A stretch of DNA of 11,352 nt from Mucilaginibacter sp. UBA4741 (GCA_002403905.1 DHIR01000050.1:1-11352); one strand, 5' to 3'; shown: positions 1 to 7,131, counted from the stretch's first letter. The notes: generated by a model from the sequence alone, not told the origin. Program-made: numbers and translations.

Positions 1-86
1 TTAAAATCATAATGCTCCTCAATATCCACGCAGGATGTAAAGCAGAACATTATTAAGAGGAGAATTGGGATATAGAATTTCTTCAT
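1..86 (-). CDS. Lipoprotein N-terminus (partial, runs off the left edge)
   Basis: On the minus strand an ATG at 86-84 opens a frame that stays open for 28 codons to base 1. It begins MKKFYIPILLLIMFCFTSC, then an acidic stretch (VDIEEHYDF). This is a textbook lipoprotein signal peptide: two lysines, a hydrophobic core of about 12 residues, and a lipobox-like FTSC with the acceptor cysteine at residue 19. The mature protein would be lipid-anchored and exported. An Asp follows the Cys at +2 after Val; sorting to the inner or outer membrane cannot be told from this. A good promoter match lies immediately upstream (91-120). The gene diverges from queE. Too little of the mature part is visible to assign a family. 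The lipoprotein reading is fairly sure; the function is unknown. Confidence 0.72.
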   Translation of the reverse strand, partial: MKKFYIPILLLIMFCFTSCVDIEEHYDF

Positions 87-90
87 TAAT

Positions 91-120
91 CAAACTTACT
101 AAATTAAGCTGAAAGGCAAA
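91..120 (-). promoter_or_regulatory. Bacteroidota-type promoter for the lipoprotein gene
   Basis: On the minus strand TTTG (120-117) is followed after an 18-base spacer by TAAGTTTG (98-91), matching the Bacteroidota housekeeping pattern of a -33 TTG/TTTG box and a -7 TAnnTTTG box. The last G of the -7 box is only four bases from the lipoprotein ATG at 86, so the transcript would be leaderless or nearly so. The motif is seen directly; promoter activity is inferred. Confidence 0.55.
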
Positions 121-138
121 AGGATAAATTTAGGTGAA

Positions 139-229
139 AGGTAAAAGGCGAAAGGTTAAAGGTTATTTTCAAATCAAAAAAATACACTACCTCAGATATA
201 GACTATCTTTTACCTTTCGCCTTTTACCT
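139..229. repeat. Long-armed inverted repeat (purine-rich arm)
   Basis: The 18 bases AGGTAAAAGGCGAAAGGT at 139-156 recur as an exact reverse complement at 212-229. With one mismatch the arms extend to 139-161 and 207-229 (22 of 23 paired), around a 45-base AT-rich spacer. A degenerate third unit (GAAAGGCAAAAGGA, 111-124) lies just left of it, in the same orientation as the left arm. The element fills the space between the divergent lipoprotein gene and queE, and its right arm overlaps the candidate queE -33 position. It looks like a dispersed intergenic palindrome (REP/MITE-like); that class assignment is inference. Confidence 0.75.
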
Positions 230-245
230 CAAAACCTTACCTTTG
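215..245 (+). promoter_or_regulatory. Candidate queE promoter
   Basis: TACCTTTG at 238-245 is an exact match to the Bacteroidota -7 box TAnnTTTG. Nineteen bases upstream TTTC (215-218) is a one-mismatch -33 box, lying inside the right arm of the inverted repeat. Transcription would start around 250-252, leaving only a few bases before the ATG at 255. Following the box is GCGCC, which also follows the box before the glycosyltransferase gene at 7643-7650. Confidence 0.5.
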
Positions 246-254
246 CGCCCTATT

Positions 255-878
255 ATGGCACACCAGGTTCCGGAAGACGGCACATTACTTCCTTTAATGG
301 AAGAGTTTTATACAATACAGGGAGAGGGATATCATACCGGTAAGGCGGCTTATTTTATTCGACTTGGTGGCTGCGATGTGGGCTGCCATTGGTGCGATGT
401 TAAAGAAAGCTGGGATGCCGAACTACACCCGCTAACTGCTGTAGACCAAATAGTCGAAAACGCTATACTTTACCCCGGCAAAGCCGTTGTTGTTACCGGT
501 GGCGAACCATTGATCTATAATTTGGATTACTTAACCACGCAACTACAAGACAGAGGAATTAAAACCTTTATTGAAACATCAGGCGCTTATCCCCTTTCGG
601 GCCATTGGGATTGGATATGTTTGTCTCCTAAAAAATTTAAAGGGCCAACACCGCAGGTGGCTCAACACGCTAACGAGTTAAAGGTTATCATCTTCAATAA
701 ATCAGACTTTTTATTTGCCGAACAACATGCCGAGTTGGTGCCCCCCGGTTGTAAACTTTATTTGCAGCCCGAATGGTCAAAATCAAAAGAAATGACACCA
801 CTTATTGTTGATTATGTAATGAATAACCCTAAATGGGAAATATCATTACAAACCCATAAGTATTTAAATATCCCTTAA
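255..878 (+). CDS. queE: 7-carboxy-7-deazaguanine synthase (radical SAM)
   Basis: QueE converts 6-carboxy-5,6,7,8-tetrahydropterin to 7-carboxy-7-deazaguanine, the ring-contraction step of the pathway to preQ0 and queuosine. It is a cytoplasmic radical SAM enzyme. Taking the ATG at 255 gives 207 residues, normal for the short Bacteroidota form. The cluster-binding triad is CDVGCHWC (Cys40, Cys44, Cys47), followed by TGGEP (81-85), the SAM-contacting GGE motif. FYTIQGEGYHTGKAAYF near the N-terminus is the typical QueE substrate-side motif. A TTG at 243 in the same frame could add four residues, but it lies inside the -7 promoter box, so the ATG is preferred. The neighbouring porE-like gene begins 39 bases downstream and is functionally unrelated. 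No other queuosine gene is in the window. Confidence 0.93.
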   Translation: MAHQVPEDGTLLPLMEEFYTIQGEGYHTGKAAYFIRLGGCDVGCHWCDVKESWDAELHPLTAVDQIVENAILYPGKAVVVTGGEPLIYNLDYLTTQLQDRGIKTFIETSGAYPLSGHWDWICLSPKKFKGPTPQVAQHANELKVIIFNKSDFLFAEQHAELVPPGCKLYLQPEWSKSKEMTPLIVDYVMNNPKWEISLQTHKYLNIP

Positions 879-917
879 TAGTTGTAACTTAGAGTACAAA
901 CTATTGTATCCCCACGG

Positions 918-2816
918 ATGAAAAATGTAATACTTCTTTCTTTATTGCTTTTTCTATCGGTTTTTGTCTACGGCCAACAACAATATACTACCACTAACAA
1001 GGAGGCTATAAAATATTTCGCGTTAGCAAACCAAAGTATTGACGAGCATCAGTACGATCAGGCCATAGCGCAACTACAAAAGGCTATTGGCGAGGATAAC
1101 AATTTCATAGAGGCCCATGCTCAACTTGGCGATATCATGCACCTGCAACGCAACAACAAAGGCGCTGTAGAAGAATTTAGAAAAGTAATAGCCCTCAATC
1201 CTGATTTTAGCCGTGCCGTTTATATTAAAATAGCCGATATGGAAATATCAGAATCGCTGTATCCTGACGCGCTTAAACATCTGCAAAAATATTTAAGCTA
1301 TGCCGGCATAACAGAACAAAATAAGTTTTACGCTCAAAAACTCATTAAAGATTGCATTTTCAGTATGGAGGCCCTGCAACACCCCATTGCATTTAAACCC
1401 ATTAACATGGGGCCCAATATTAATACGGCTGCTGATGAATACTCACCGGTATCGACCGCAGATGATAAAACTATTATCTACACTCGACAAATAGCTTTAA
1501 ATGAGGATTTTTACCAAAGCAGTAAAGTAAATAATGAATGGCAAAAGTCTACTTATTTAAGCGATAAGATCAATACGCCTAATTATAACGAAGGTTCTGA
1601 ATCTATATCTCAGGATGGTAAGTTTCTTTTCTTTACCGGCTGTAACCGCCCCGATGGCCGCGGGCGCTGTGATATTTATGTAGCACAAAAAAAGGGTGAC
1701 GACTGGGGTAAGCCCTTTGATTTGAGTCCGCCGGTTAATACTGCTGGTTGGGAATCGCAGCCATCAATTAGTGCCGATGGGCGCACACTGTATTTTGTAA
1801 GCAACCGCAAAGGTGGTTATGGGGGTTATGATATCTGGAAATCAACCCTTACCGAAAAAGGCTGGGGCGAACCTGAGAACCTGGGGCCAAACATTAATAC
1901 ATCTTATAACGAACAATCGCCGTTTATTCACCCGGATGATAGTACCTTATACTTTTGCTCGAACGGCTGGCCGGGCATGGGTGGGCAGGACCTATTTGTG
2001 AGTCGCTTAGGTAAGGATGGCAAATGGCAGGTACCTAAAAACCTGGGCTATCCTATTAATACAAATGGTGACGAGAGCGGATTGAGCCTTACAGCTAATG
2101 GAAACTTTGCCTTTTTCTCGTCAAACAAACTAGATGGCTATGGCGGTTTTGATATCTATACTTTTGAAATGCCGCCTGAATTGCGCCCGCACATAGTTAC
2201 TTATGTAAAAGGCTTTGTGAGCGATGCCAAGACCCGGCAACCGCTGGAATCGGCAGTGGAGATAATTGCGTTAGAAAGCAATAAATCAGTTTACCAGGAC
2301 TACAGTTCGGGGGATCGCGGCGATTTTTTGGCGACTATTTCTGCCGGTAAAAATTATGGTTTAAATATTTCTAAACCGGGGTACTTGTTTTATTCAGAAA
2401 ACTTTTCGCTGGTTGGGCATACGTCAAGCAATCCATTTAATATTACAGTATTGTTAGAGCCTATTGAGGTTGGCAACAAGGTGATATTAAAAAACATATT
2501 TTTTGATACCAATAAATACCAGCTTGAACTCGAATCAAGATCAGAACTACAAAAGCTGATAGAATTTATGGCTTTAAACCCTACCGTACATATTGAAATA
2601 TCAGGCCATACAGATAACGTGGGTAATGATGAACTGAACAAAACATTATCAGAAAACCGCGCCAAATCTGTGTACGATTACCTGATAAGTGGTAAAGTTG
2701 ACCCCAGCCGGATGATATACAAAGGCTACGGTAAAACCATGCCGATAGCCCCCAATATTACTGATGAAGACCGCGCCAAGAACCGCAGAACGGAGTTTAA
2801 GATAATTGCTAAGTAA
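918..2816 (+). CDS. PorE-like OmpA-family protein (TPR, propeller, CRD, OmpA_C)
   Basis: The 632-residue product is exported and probably periplasmic, tethering something to peptidoglycan. In order: signal peptide 1-19/20 (cleavage near VYG|QQQ); TPR-like helices about 28-145; a five-bladed PD40/WD40-like propeller about 165-418, with repeating SxDGxxLYF and GxGGxDI(Y/W) signatures; a carboxypeptidase regulatory-like beta sandwich about 428-500; and an OmpA C-terminal domain about 520-632. The peptidoglycan-binding signature is intact (GHTDNVG at 563-569, LSENRA at 577-582). This is the domain order of Porphyromonas gingivalis PorE, a type IX secretion accessory lipoprotein. Here there is no lipobox cysteine, so it would be soluble in the periplasm unless held by its OmpA domain. 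Many Bacteroidota carry several paralogues of this architecture, so a T9SS role is unproven. It may be cotranscribed with queE; no separate promoter is clear in the 39-base gap. Confidence 0.88.
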   Translation: MKNVILLSLLLFLSVFVYGQQQYTTTNKEAIKYFALANQSIDEHQYDQAIAQLQKAIGEDNNFIEAHAQLGDIMHLQRNNKGAVEEFRKVIALNPDFSRAVYIKIADMEISESLYPDALKHLQKYLSYAGITEQNKFYAQKLIKDCIFSMEALQHPIAFKPINMGPNINTAADEYSPVSTADDKTIIYTRQIALNEDFYQSSKVNNEWQKSTYLSDKINTPNYNEGSESISQDGKFLFFTGCNRPDGRGRCDIYVAQKKGDDWGKPFDLSPPVNTAGWESQPSISADGRTLYFVSNRKGGYGGYDIWKSTLTEKGWGEPENLGPNINTSYNEQSPFIHPDDSTLYFCSNGWPGMGGQDLFVSRLGKDGKWQVPKNLGYPINTNGDESGLSLTANGNFAFFSSNKLDGYGGFDIYTFEMPPELRPHIVTYVKGFVSDAKTRQPLESAVEIIALESNKSVYQDYSSGDRGDFLATISAGKNYGLNISKPGYLFYSENFSLVGHTSSNPFNITVLLEPIEVGNKVILKNIFFDTNKYQLELESRSELQKLIEFMALNPTVHIEISGHTDNVGNDELNKTLSENRAKSVYDYLISGKVDPSRMIYKGYGKTMPIAPNITDEDRAKNRRTEFKIIAK

Positions 2817-2845
2817 AAAAGCCTCCAAAAATAAATTTGAAGGCT
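2815..2845 (-). terminator. Intrinsic terminator of recQ
   Basis: Read on the minus strand, AGCCTTC and GGAGGCT flank an AT-rich loop and are followed by TTTTTT (2820-2815): five clean base pairs, a mismatch and one more pair, then a U-tract. Read on the plus strand the hairpin lacks a following T-run, so it serves recQ better than the porE-like gene. The U-tract overlaps the TAA stop of the porE-like gene (2814-2816). Confidence 0.7.
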
Positions 2846-2868
2846 CGGTATTATTATAAGGCTAATAA

Positions 2869-5064
2869 TTAGTTTCCTAGTTCAGACATAAACTTTATCC
2901 GCATCAGTTGTACTTCTTCGCGGGTATAATCATCGCTGCCCAGTTCGGCCAGCGCGTCGTCTATCGAGTCGACTTCGGCAGTGCGGAAGTAATCAAATAC
3001 TTCTTCCTGCTTATCCTCGTCTATAACCTCATCAATAAAATAGTTAAGGTTTAGTTTGGTGCCCGAGTTTACAATGGTTTCTACCTCTTTTAAAATCTCT
3101 TCATACGTCAAACCTTTAGAGGCTGCTATATCGTCAAGATTTAAATGACGGTCTATATTCTGAATAATAAATACTTTAAGTGCCGATTTATTGGCGGCGC
3201 TTTTGATCACCATATCAATAGGGCGGTCAATATCATTATCTTCTACATATTTTTTTATCAGGTCGATAAACGGAGCGCCAAATTTAAGCGCCTTACCTGC
3301 TCCTACGCCCGATATTTGTTTCAGTTCGTCCTGCGTGATAGGGTAATGCGTACACATCTCCTCTAATGATGGATCCTGGAACAATACAAACGGAGGTAAG
3401 CCCTTTTGTTTAGCTATCTTTTTGCGCAGGTCTTTTAGCACCTGCAGCAATTCGGTATCTAAAGCGCCGCCGCCTTGTTTTGGCCCGTCTTCGTTGTCAT
3501 CATCATCAGCTGCTTCAATAACCCGGTTTAATATAAAGCGTATACTATGCGGGTTATCTAAAAACGAATGACCTAGCTTAGTCAAACGCAACAAACCATA
3601 TTGATCAATATCTTTTGATAGATAATTGTTTAACAAAGCCTGGCGCAGCAACGAATTCCATAAAATTTCGCCATCACCTTTACCTGTACCAAACAAGTCT
3701 AATAAATTATGCTCATAGTTTTGGATCTGCTGGGTTTCAACCCCCATCAATATATTAATGATGTGATGATCGTCAAACTTCTCGCCTATTTGCTTAATAA
3801 TATTAAGTGCTTTATGTAGCTGTTCTTCGGCATCAAAATGTGTTTTTGGCGCGCAGCAGTTGTCGCACATGTTGTTACAACCGGCCTCGTTAAAATTTTC
3901 GCCAAAATAATGCAATAACTGCTTACGGCGGCAAACTGATGACTCGGCATAGTCAATAACCTCTTTTAAGATCTGGGTACCAATTTCACGTTCGGCAACC
4001 GGCTTATCTTTCATAAACTTCTGTAGCTTATCAATATCCTTTTGTGAATAGAAAGCCACACAAACACCTTCGCCACCATCACGCCCGGCCCTGCCTGTTT
4101 CCTGATAATAGCCTTCCATGCTTTTAGGCACATCATGGTGTATAACGTAACGCACATCGGGTTTATCTATACCCATACCAAAGGCTATGGTCGCTACGAT
4201 AACATCCACATCTTCCATCAGAAATTTATCCTGCGTATCTGCCCTTACTTTAGGGTCGAGGCCGGCATGGTAAGGCAATGCCTTAATACCGTTTAATGAC
4301 AATGCTTCGGCTACCTCTTCAACCTTTTTACGGCTCAGGCAGTATATAATGCCAGATTTTCCCTGGTTTTGCTTAACGTATTTTACTATCTCTTTAATTA
4401 CATTACGTTTTGCACGCACTTCGTAAAAAAGGTTCGACCTGTTAAAAGATGATTTGTAGATGGTAGCATTATTCATCTGCAGGTTTTTCTGTATATCCTG
4501 CTGTACCTTAGGCGTAGCCGTAGCTGTTAGTGCAATAATTGGAATATCATCGCCTATATTGCTTATAACCTGGCGTATCTTGCGGTATTCGGGCCTGAAA
4601 TCATGGCCCCACTCTGATATACAATGCGCTTCATCAACCGCTACAAACGACACTTTATTAAGGCGTAAAAAATCTACATTTTCCTGCTTGGTTAATGATT
4701 CGGGCGCTACATAAAGCAGTTTGGTTTTACCGCTTACTACGTCCTCTTTAACCCTTACTATATCTGCTTTTGTTAGCGATGAATTTAAAAAATGTGCTAT
4801 GCTGTCTGATCCGCCGAAGGCCCTTAGCTGGTCAACCTGATTTTTCATTAAAGCAATAAGCGGCGAAATTACAATAGCGGTACCCTCGCTCATTAGCGCT
4901 GGCAATTGGTAACACATGGACTTACCACCACCGGTAGGCATGATAACAAATGTATCATTCCCGGCCAAAATGTTGGTTATAATCGCTTCCTGCTCACCTT
5001 TAAAATTATCGAACCCGAAAAAATTTTGAAGGTTATCAAAAAGCGACTTTTTTGTTTCTATCAT
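2869..5064 (-). CDS. recQ: ATP-dependent DNA helicase RecQ
   Basis: RecQ is a 3'-5' DNA helicase acting in recombination, repair and restart of stalled forks. The 731-residue product has the SF2 helicase core: Walker A PTGGGKS (43-49), DEAH box (144-147) with the RecQ-typical CISEWGHDFRPEY after it, TATAT motif III (180-184), and motif VI QETGRAGRDG (321-330). The zinc-binding subdomain has four Cys (378, 396, 400, 403) in RRKQLLHYFGE context. A winged-helix RQC domain follows (about 413-510), then an acidic linker (DDDDNED, 520-526), an HRDC domain (about 535-612), and a C-terminal helical segment (about 622-731) resembling the helix-turn-helix tail seen in long Bacteroidota RecQ proteins. 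All motifs look intact. It converges on the porE-like gene. A minus-strand TACGTTTG at 5207-5200 is a possible -7 box, about 130 bases upstream of the start. Confidence 0.96.
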   Translation of the reverse strand: MIETKKSLFDNLQNFFGFDNFKGEQEAIITNILAGNDTFVIMPTGGGKSMCYQLPALMSEGTAIVISPLIALMKNQVDQLRAFGGSDSIAHFLNSSLTKADIVRVKEDVVSGKTKLLYVAPESLTKQENVDFLRLNKVSFVAVDEAHCISEWGHDFRPEYRKIRQVISNIGDDIPIIALTATATPKVQQDIQKNLQMNNATIYKSSFNRSNLFYEVRAKRNVIKEIVKYVKQNQGKSGIIYCLSRKKVEEVAEALSLNGIKALPYHAGLDPKVRADTQDKFLMEDVDVIVATIAFGMGIDKPDVRYVIHHDVPKSMEGYYQETGRAGRDGGEGVCVAFYSQKDIDKLQKFMKDKPVAEREIGTQILKEVIDYAESSVCRRKQLLHYFGENFNEAGCNNMCDNCCAPKTHFDAEEQLHKALNIIKQIGEKFDDHHIINILMGVETQQIQNYEHNLLDLFGTGKGDGEILWNSLLRQALLNNYLSKDIDQYGLLRLTKLGHSFLDNPHSIRFILNRVIEAADDDDNEDGPKQGGGALDTELLQVLKDLRKKIAKQKGLPPFVLFQDPSLEEMCTHYPITQDELKQISGVGAGKALKFGAPFIDLIKKYVEDNDIDRPIDMVIKSAANKSALKVFIIQNIDRHLNLDDIAASKGLTYEEILKEVETIVNSGTKLNLNYFIDEVIDEDKQEEVFDYFRTAEVDSIDDALAELGSDDYTREEVQLMRIKFMSELGN

Positions 5065-5206
5065 TATAGGTATGCGTAATTGTTTGAATTTAAAAGTTTA
5101 AAGTAACAAATTTTTATGAATAAACGATAGATTTACTTTAAAATTTTATACTGAAATGATTATTGTATAAAACCATCATGCGTTGTAATTAAAAATAAAC
5201 AAACGT

Positions 5207-5308
5207 ATGATAGCTTCAACACCCATTAAAAACAATTTGATGGATGAAAAACAATTTGTTTATTTATTCTTTTTATATGCTGTGGCATTTTGGCTGTTAA
5301 TTATTTAG
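5207..5308 (+). CDS. Possible 33-residue single-pass membrane peptide
   Basis: An ATG at 5207 opens 33 codons ending in TAG at 5306-5308. The product has a polar start (MIASTPIKNN), an internal Met at residue 12 (ATG at 5240; 22-residue alternative), then an uninterrupted hydrophobic run of about 18 residues from FVYLFF to WLLII at the very C-terminus. That is what a small tail-anchored or single-pass membrane protein looks like. An A-rich stretch (AAAAATAAACAAA) precedes the start, as often seen where there is no Shine-Dalgarno. Against it: AT-rich DNA gives hydrophobic codons by chance, a possible recQ promoter box overlaps the start, and there is no recognisable family. It ends 79 bases before manC and could be its leader. 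Confidence 0.3.
   Translation: MIASTPIKNNLMDEKQFVYLFFLYAVAFWLLII
5228..5258. repeat. 12-base direct repeat, 19-base period
   Basis: AAAAACAATTTG occurs at 5228-5239 and again, exactly, at 5247-5258. The 19-base period is just under two helical turns, so two protein units could bind nearly the same face of the helix. It lies between the divergent recQ and manC genes and inside the small open frame. Binding by a regulator is only a possibility; AT-rich DNA can do this by chance. Confidence 0.4.
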
Positions 5309-5387
5309 CATGGTTTAATGATTATTTAACAGATAAATACCCACATTTGCTACGGATAACACCAAACATAATTTCTACAACTTAAAC

Positions 5388-6473
5388 ATGAATAAAAACT
5401 ATTATGCCATAATTATGGCAGGCGGTATTGGAAGCCGTTTCTGGCCCATAAGCAGAACATCACATCCAAAACAATTTATTGATATACTGGGCACCGGCAA
5501 AACCTTGATACAAAATACATATGATCGTTTTTTAAAAGTATGCCCTAAAGAAAATATTTACGTAGTTACTAACGAAAACTATACCGCTATAGTAAAAGAC
5601 CAGTTGCCGGATATGGCCGACAACCAGATACTAACCGAGCCTGTAATGCGCAACACAGCGCCTTGCGTGGCTTATGGCTGCTTTAAAATAGAAAGCATTA
5701 ATCCTGATGCCGCAATTGTTGTAGCCCCTTCAGACCACCTTATACTGGACGAGGCTGGATTTGTAGCGGCAATTGAAAAATCATTAAAAACCGCTACCGA
5801 GCATCAATGCCTGGTTACACTGGGTATTAAACCATCAAGGCCTGATACAGGTTACGGCTATATCCAGTACACCGATAACATCATCAATAACGATTTCCAT
5901 AAAGTAAAAACATTTACCGAAAAACCTACGCTGGAGATTGCCAAAACCTTTTTACAAAGCGGCGATTTTTTATGGAACGCGGGCATATTTGTATGGTCGG
6001 CCAAAGCTATTGTTAGGGCATTTGAACAGCACCTGCCCGAAATGAATGATATTTTTGCCGAAGCACGCCCGTATTACAACACCGACAGCGAAAGAACCCA
6101 TGTTAACCAGGCTTACCTGCAATGCACCAATATTTCTATTGATTATGGCATTATGGAAAAAGCGGATAATGTGTATGTACTACCGTCTGAATTTGGATGG
6201 TCTGACCTGGGTACCTGGGCATCTATTTATGACCTGGCCGATAAAGATTACGTAGGCAACGCGGTTATCCCGTCAGAAAAAGTGATCATGTATGATTCAT
6301 CAAACTGCATGGTTAACATACCCCAGGATAAACTGGTTATTATACAGGGCCTGCATGGTTATATCGTAGTAGAATCAAACAACACCTTACTCATTTGCCC
6401 GCGCGACCAGGAACAGCACGTTAAAAAAGTAGTTGCTGATGTGAAGCAACAGTTTGGAACGAAGTATATTTAG
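5388..6473 (+). CDS. manC: Mannose-1-phosphate guanylyltransferase
   Basis: This cytoplasmic enzyme makes GDP-mannose from mannose 1-phosphate and GTP, feeding GDP-fucose, lipopolysaccharide, capsule and glycoprotein sugars. The 361 residues are the short, monofunctional form: a nucleotidyltransferase fold without the cupin phosphomannose isomerase domain found in bifunctional ManC/AlgA. The signature loop is IMAGGIGSRFWPISR (9-23), followed by PKQF (27-30); the metal-site PSDH is at 114-117; FTEKP (176-180) matches the family's FVEKP, and WNAGIF (196-201) is the sugar-binding motif. The ATG at 5388 starts directly before the signature loop, so the start is secure. Its stop codon TAG (6471-6473) is the first three bases of repeat copy A, and a strong terminator follows. 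No other GDP-sugar gene is beside it. Confidence 0.95.
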   Translation: MNKNYYAIIMAGGIGSRFWPISRTSHPKQFIDILGTGKTLIQNTYDRFLKVCPKENIYVVTNENYTAIVKDQLPDMADNQILTEPVMRNTAPCVAYGCFKIESINPDAAIVVAPSDHLILDEAGFVAAIEKSLKTATEHQCLVTLGIKPSRPDTGYGYIQYTDNIINNDFHKVKTFTEKPTLEIAKTFLQSGDFLWNAGIFVWSAKAIVRAFEQHLPEMNDIFAEARPYYNTDSERTHVNQAYLQCTNISIDYGIMEKADNVYVLPSEFGWSDLGTWASIYDLADKDYVGNAVIPSEKVIMYDSSNCMVNIPQDKLVIIQGLHGYIVVESNNTLLICPRDQEQHVKKVVADVKQQFGTKYI

Positions 6474-6490
6474 CCCCCTAAAGGGGGAAC
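6471..6490 (+). repeat. GC-rich hairpin repeat, copy A (short form)
   Basis: TAGCCCCCTAAAGGGGGAAC. Relative to copy B it lacks eight bases containing the second C-run, leaving one hairpin with CCCCC and GGGGG arms. It supplies the manC stop codon and lies between manC and its terminator. It is in opposite orientation to copy B, 110 bases away. Confidence 0.85.
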
Positions 6491-6498
6491 TAATCGAA

Positions 6499-6540
6499 CA
6501 ACAAAAAAAGCGTCTTGAAATTCAAGGCGCTTTTTTTGTT
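6499..6540. terminator. Strong intrinsic terminator after manC (bidirectional)
   Basis: AGCGTCTTGA (6509-6518) pairs with TCAAGGCGCT (6522-6531) in a stem of about ten pairs with one G-T, flanked by seven A on the left and seven T on the right. The flanks are themselves complementary (AACAAAAAAAGCG and CGCTTTTTTTGTT), so the element works on either strand. It should end manC transcription. Copies A and B of the GC repeat flank it. Confidence 0.9.
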
Positions 6541-6600
6541 GGATATCAATTAGTTGCGATAATTATTTTACTATCTTTATTATATTATTAACCACCTCAT

Positions 6601-6628
6601 GTTCCCCCTTCAGGGGGTTAGGGGGCTA
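6601..6628 (-). repeat. GC-rich hairpin repeat, copy B (longest form)
   Basis: Inverted relative to copy A. On the plus strand it reads CCCCCTTCAGGGGG (a 5-6 bp stem closed by a tiny loop) followed by TTAGGGGGCTA, giving a second G-run that could pair with the same C-run instead. It ends 14 bases before the DUF1761 start codon, in the probable 5' leader of that gene. Confidence 0.88.
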
Positions 6629-6642
6629 AACCTTTTACAATT

Positions 6643-7131
6643 ATGAATCCTTCATTAATTAACTGGCCGGCGGTGTTAGTTGCGGCCCTGTCAAGCTTCG
6701 CAGTAGGCGGTGTTTGGTACAACCCAAAAGTATTTGGTAACATGTGGATGGTCGACAGCAACCTGTCGCAAGAGCAGGTACAAAAATCAAACATGGCCCG
6801 CACCTTTGGCTTTACCGCATTTTTTTGTTTGATATCATCAGCTAATCTGGCGGCTTTTTTGGCGGTGCCAACAACTACTACCTCATGGGGCGCTACAGCA
6901 GGCTTTTTAGCCGGGATATGGACATTTGGCGCCATAGCCACCCATAGCCTTTTCGAACTAAAAAGCTGGCGCTATATTTTTATTAATGGCGGATATAGCG
7001 TAGTTGCGCTAACGGTTATGGGTGCGATATTGGAGCCTGGAGGTAGCCCCCCAACCCCTGAAGGGGGAGTTGATCAGCGAACGTTTATAATATTGAACAC
7101 TGAATATCGAATGTCGAATTATGAAGTTTAA
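6643..7131 (+). CDS. DUF1761 membrane protein with repeat-encoded C-terminal tail
   Basis: A 162-residue integral membrane protein with four predicted transmembrane segments (about 8-26, 52-75, 83-103 and 112-130). The start MNPSLINWPAVLVAALSSF, the VGGVWYNPKVFG motif (21-32) and the GGYSVVALTVMGAIL ending are typical of the DUF1761 family, whose function is unknown. The ATG at 6643 is the only good start. The family normally stops a few residues after the last membrane helix (recalled, not checked). Here residues 135-162 come from repeat copy C and the left arm of the AT-rich palindrome, giving a Pro/Gly-rich then polar tail ending RMSNYEV. The last 47 bases overlap the convergent DUF1801 gene. 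The core domain looks intact; the tail is probably acquired and possibly neutral. Confidence 0.85.
   Translation: MNPSLINWPAVLVAALSSFAVGGVWYNPKVFGNMWMVDSNLSQEQVQKSNMARTFGFTAFFCLISSANLAAFLAVPTTTTSWGATAGFLAGIWTFGAIATHSLFELKSWRYIFINGGYSVVALTVMGAILEPGGSPPTPEGGVDQRTFIILNTEYRMSNYEV
7044..7071 (+). repeat. GC-rich hairpin repeat, copy C (translated)
   Basis: Same orientation as copy A, begins TAGCCCCCC and ends TGAAGGGGGAGTT. Its second C-run has four C rather than the five of copy B, which removes the in-frame TGA and lets the DUF1761 gene read through it as SPPTPEGGV. It is the left outer arm of the composite inverted element 7044-7214. Confidence 0.85.

Larger units (their letters stand above)
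5065..5387. other. Intergenic region between divergent recQ and manC
   Basis: This 323-base AT-rich stretch must hold both promoters. On the minus strand TACGTTTG (5207-5200) matches TAnnTTTG exactly, but the nearest TTG upstream is spaced too far (about 25 bases) for a good -33 box. On the plus strand CACATTTG (5342-5349) is a one-mismatch -7 box 38 bases before manC. A 33-codon open frame (5207-5308) and a 12-base direct repeat (5228-5258) are listed separately. No tRNA or riboswitch-like fold was recognised. Confidence 0.6.

Noticed and set aside
134..343. Open frame across the queE upstream palindrome
   Set aside because: It is low-complexity sequence from the inverted repeat running out of frame into queE, with no domain; queE in the other frame is clearly real.
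6618..6941. Minus-strand open frame opposite the DUF1761 gene
   Set aside because: It is a shadow of the DUF1761 coding sequence, which has clear membrane segments and family motifs on the plus strand.
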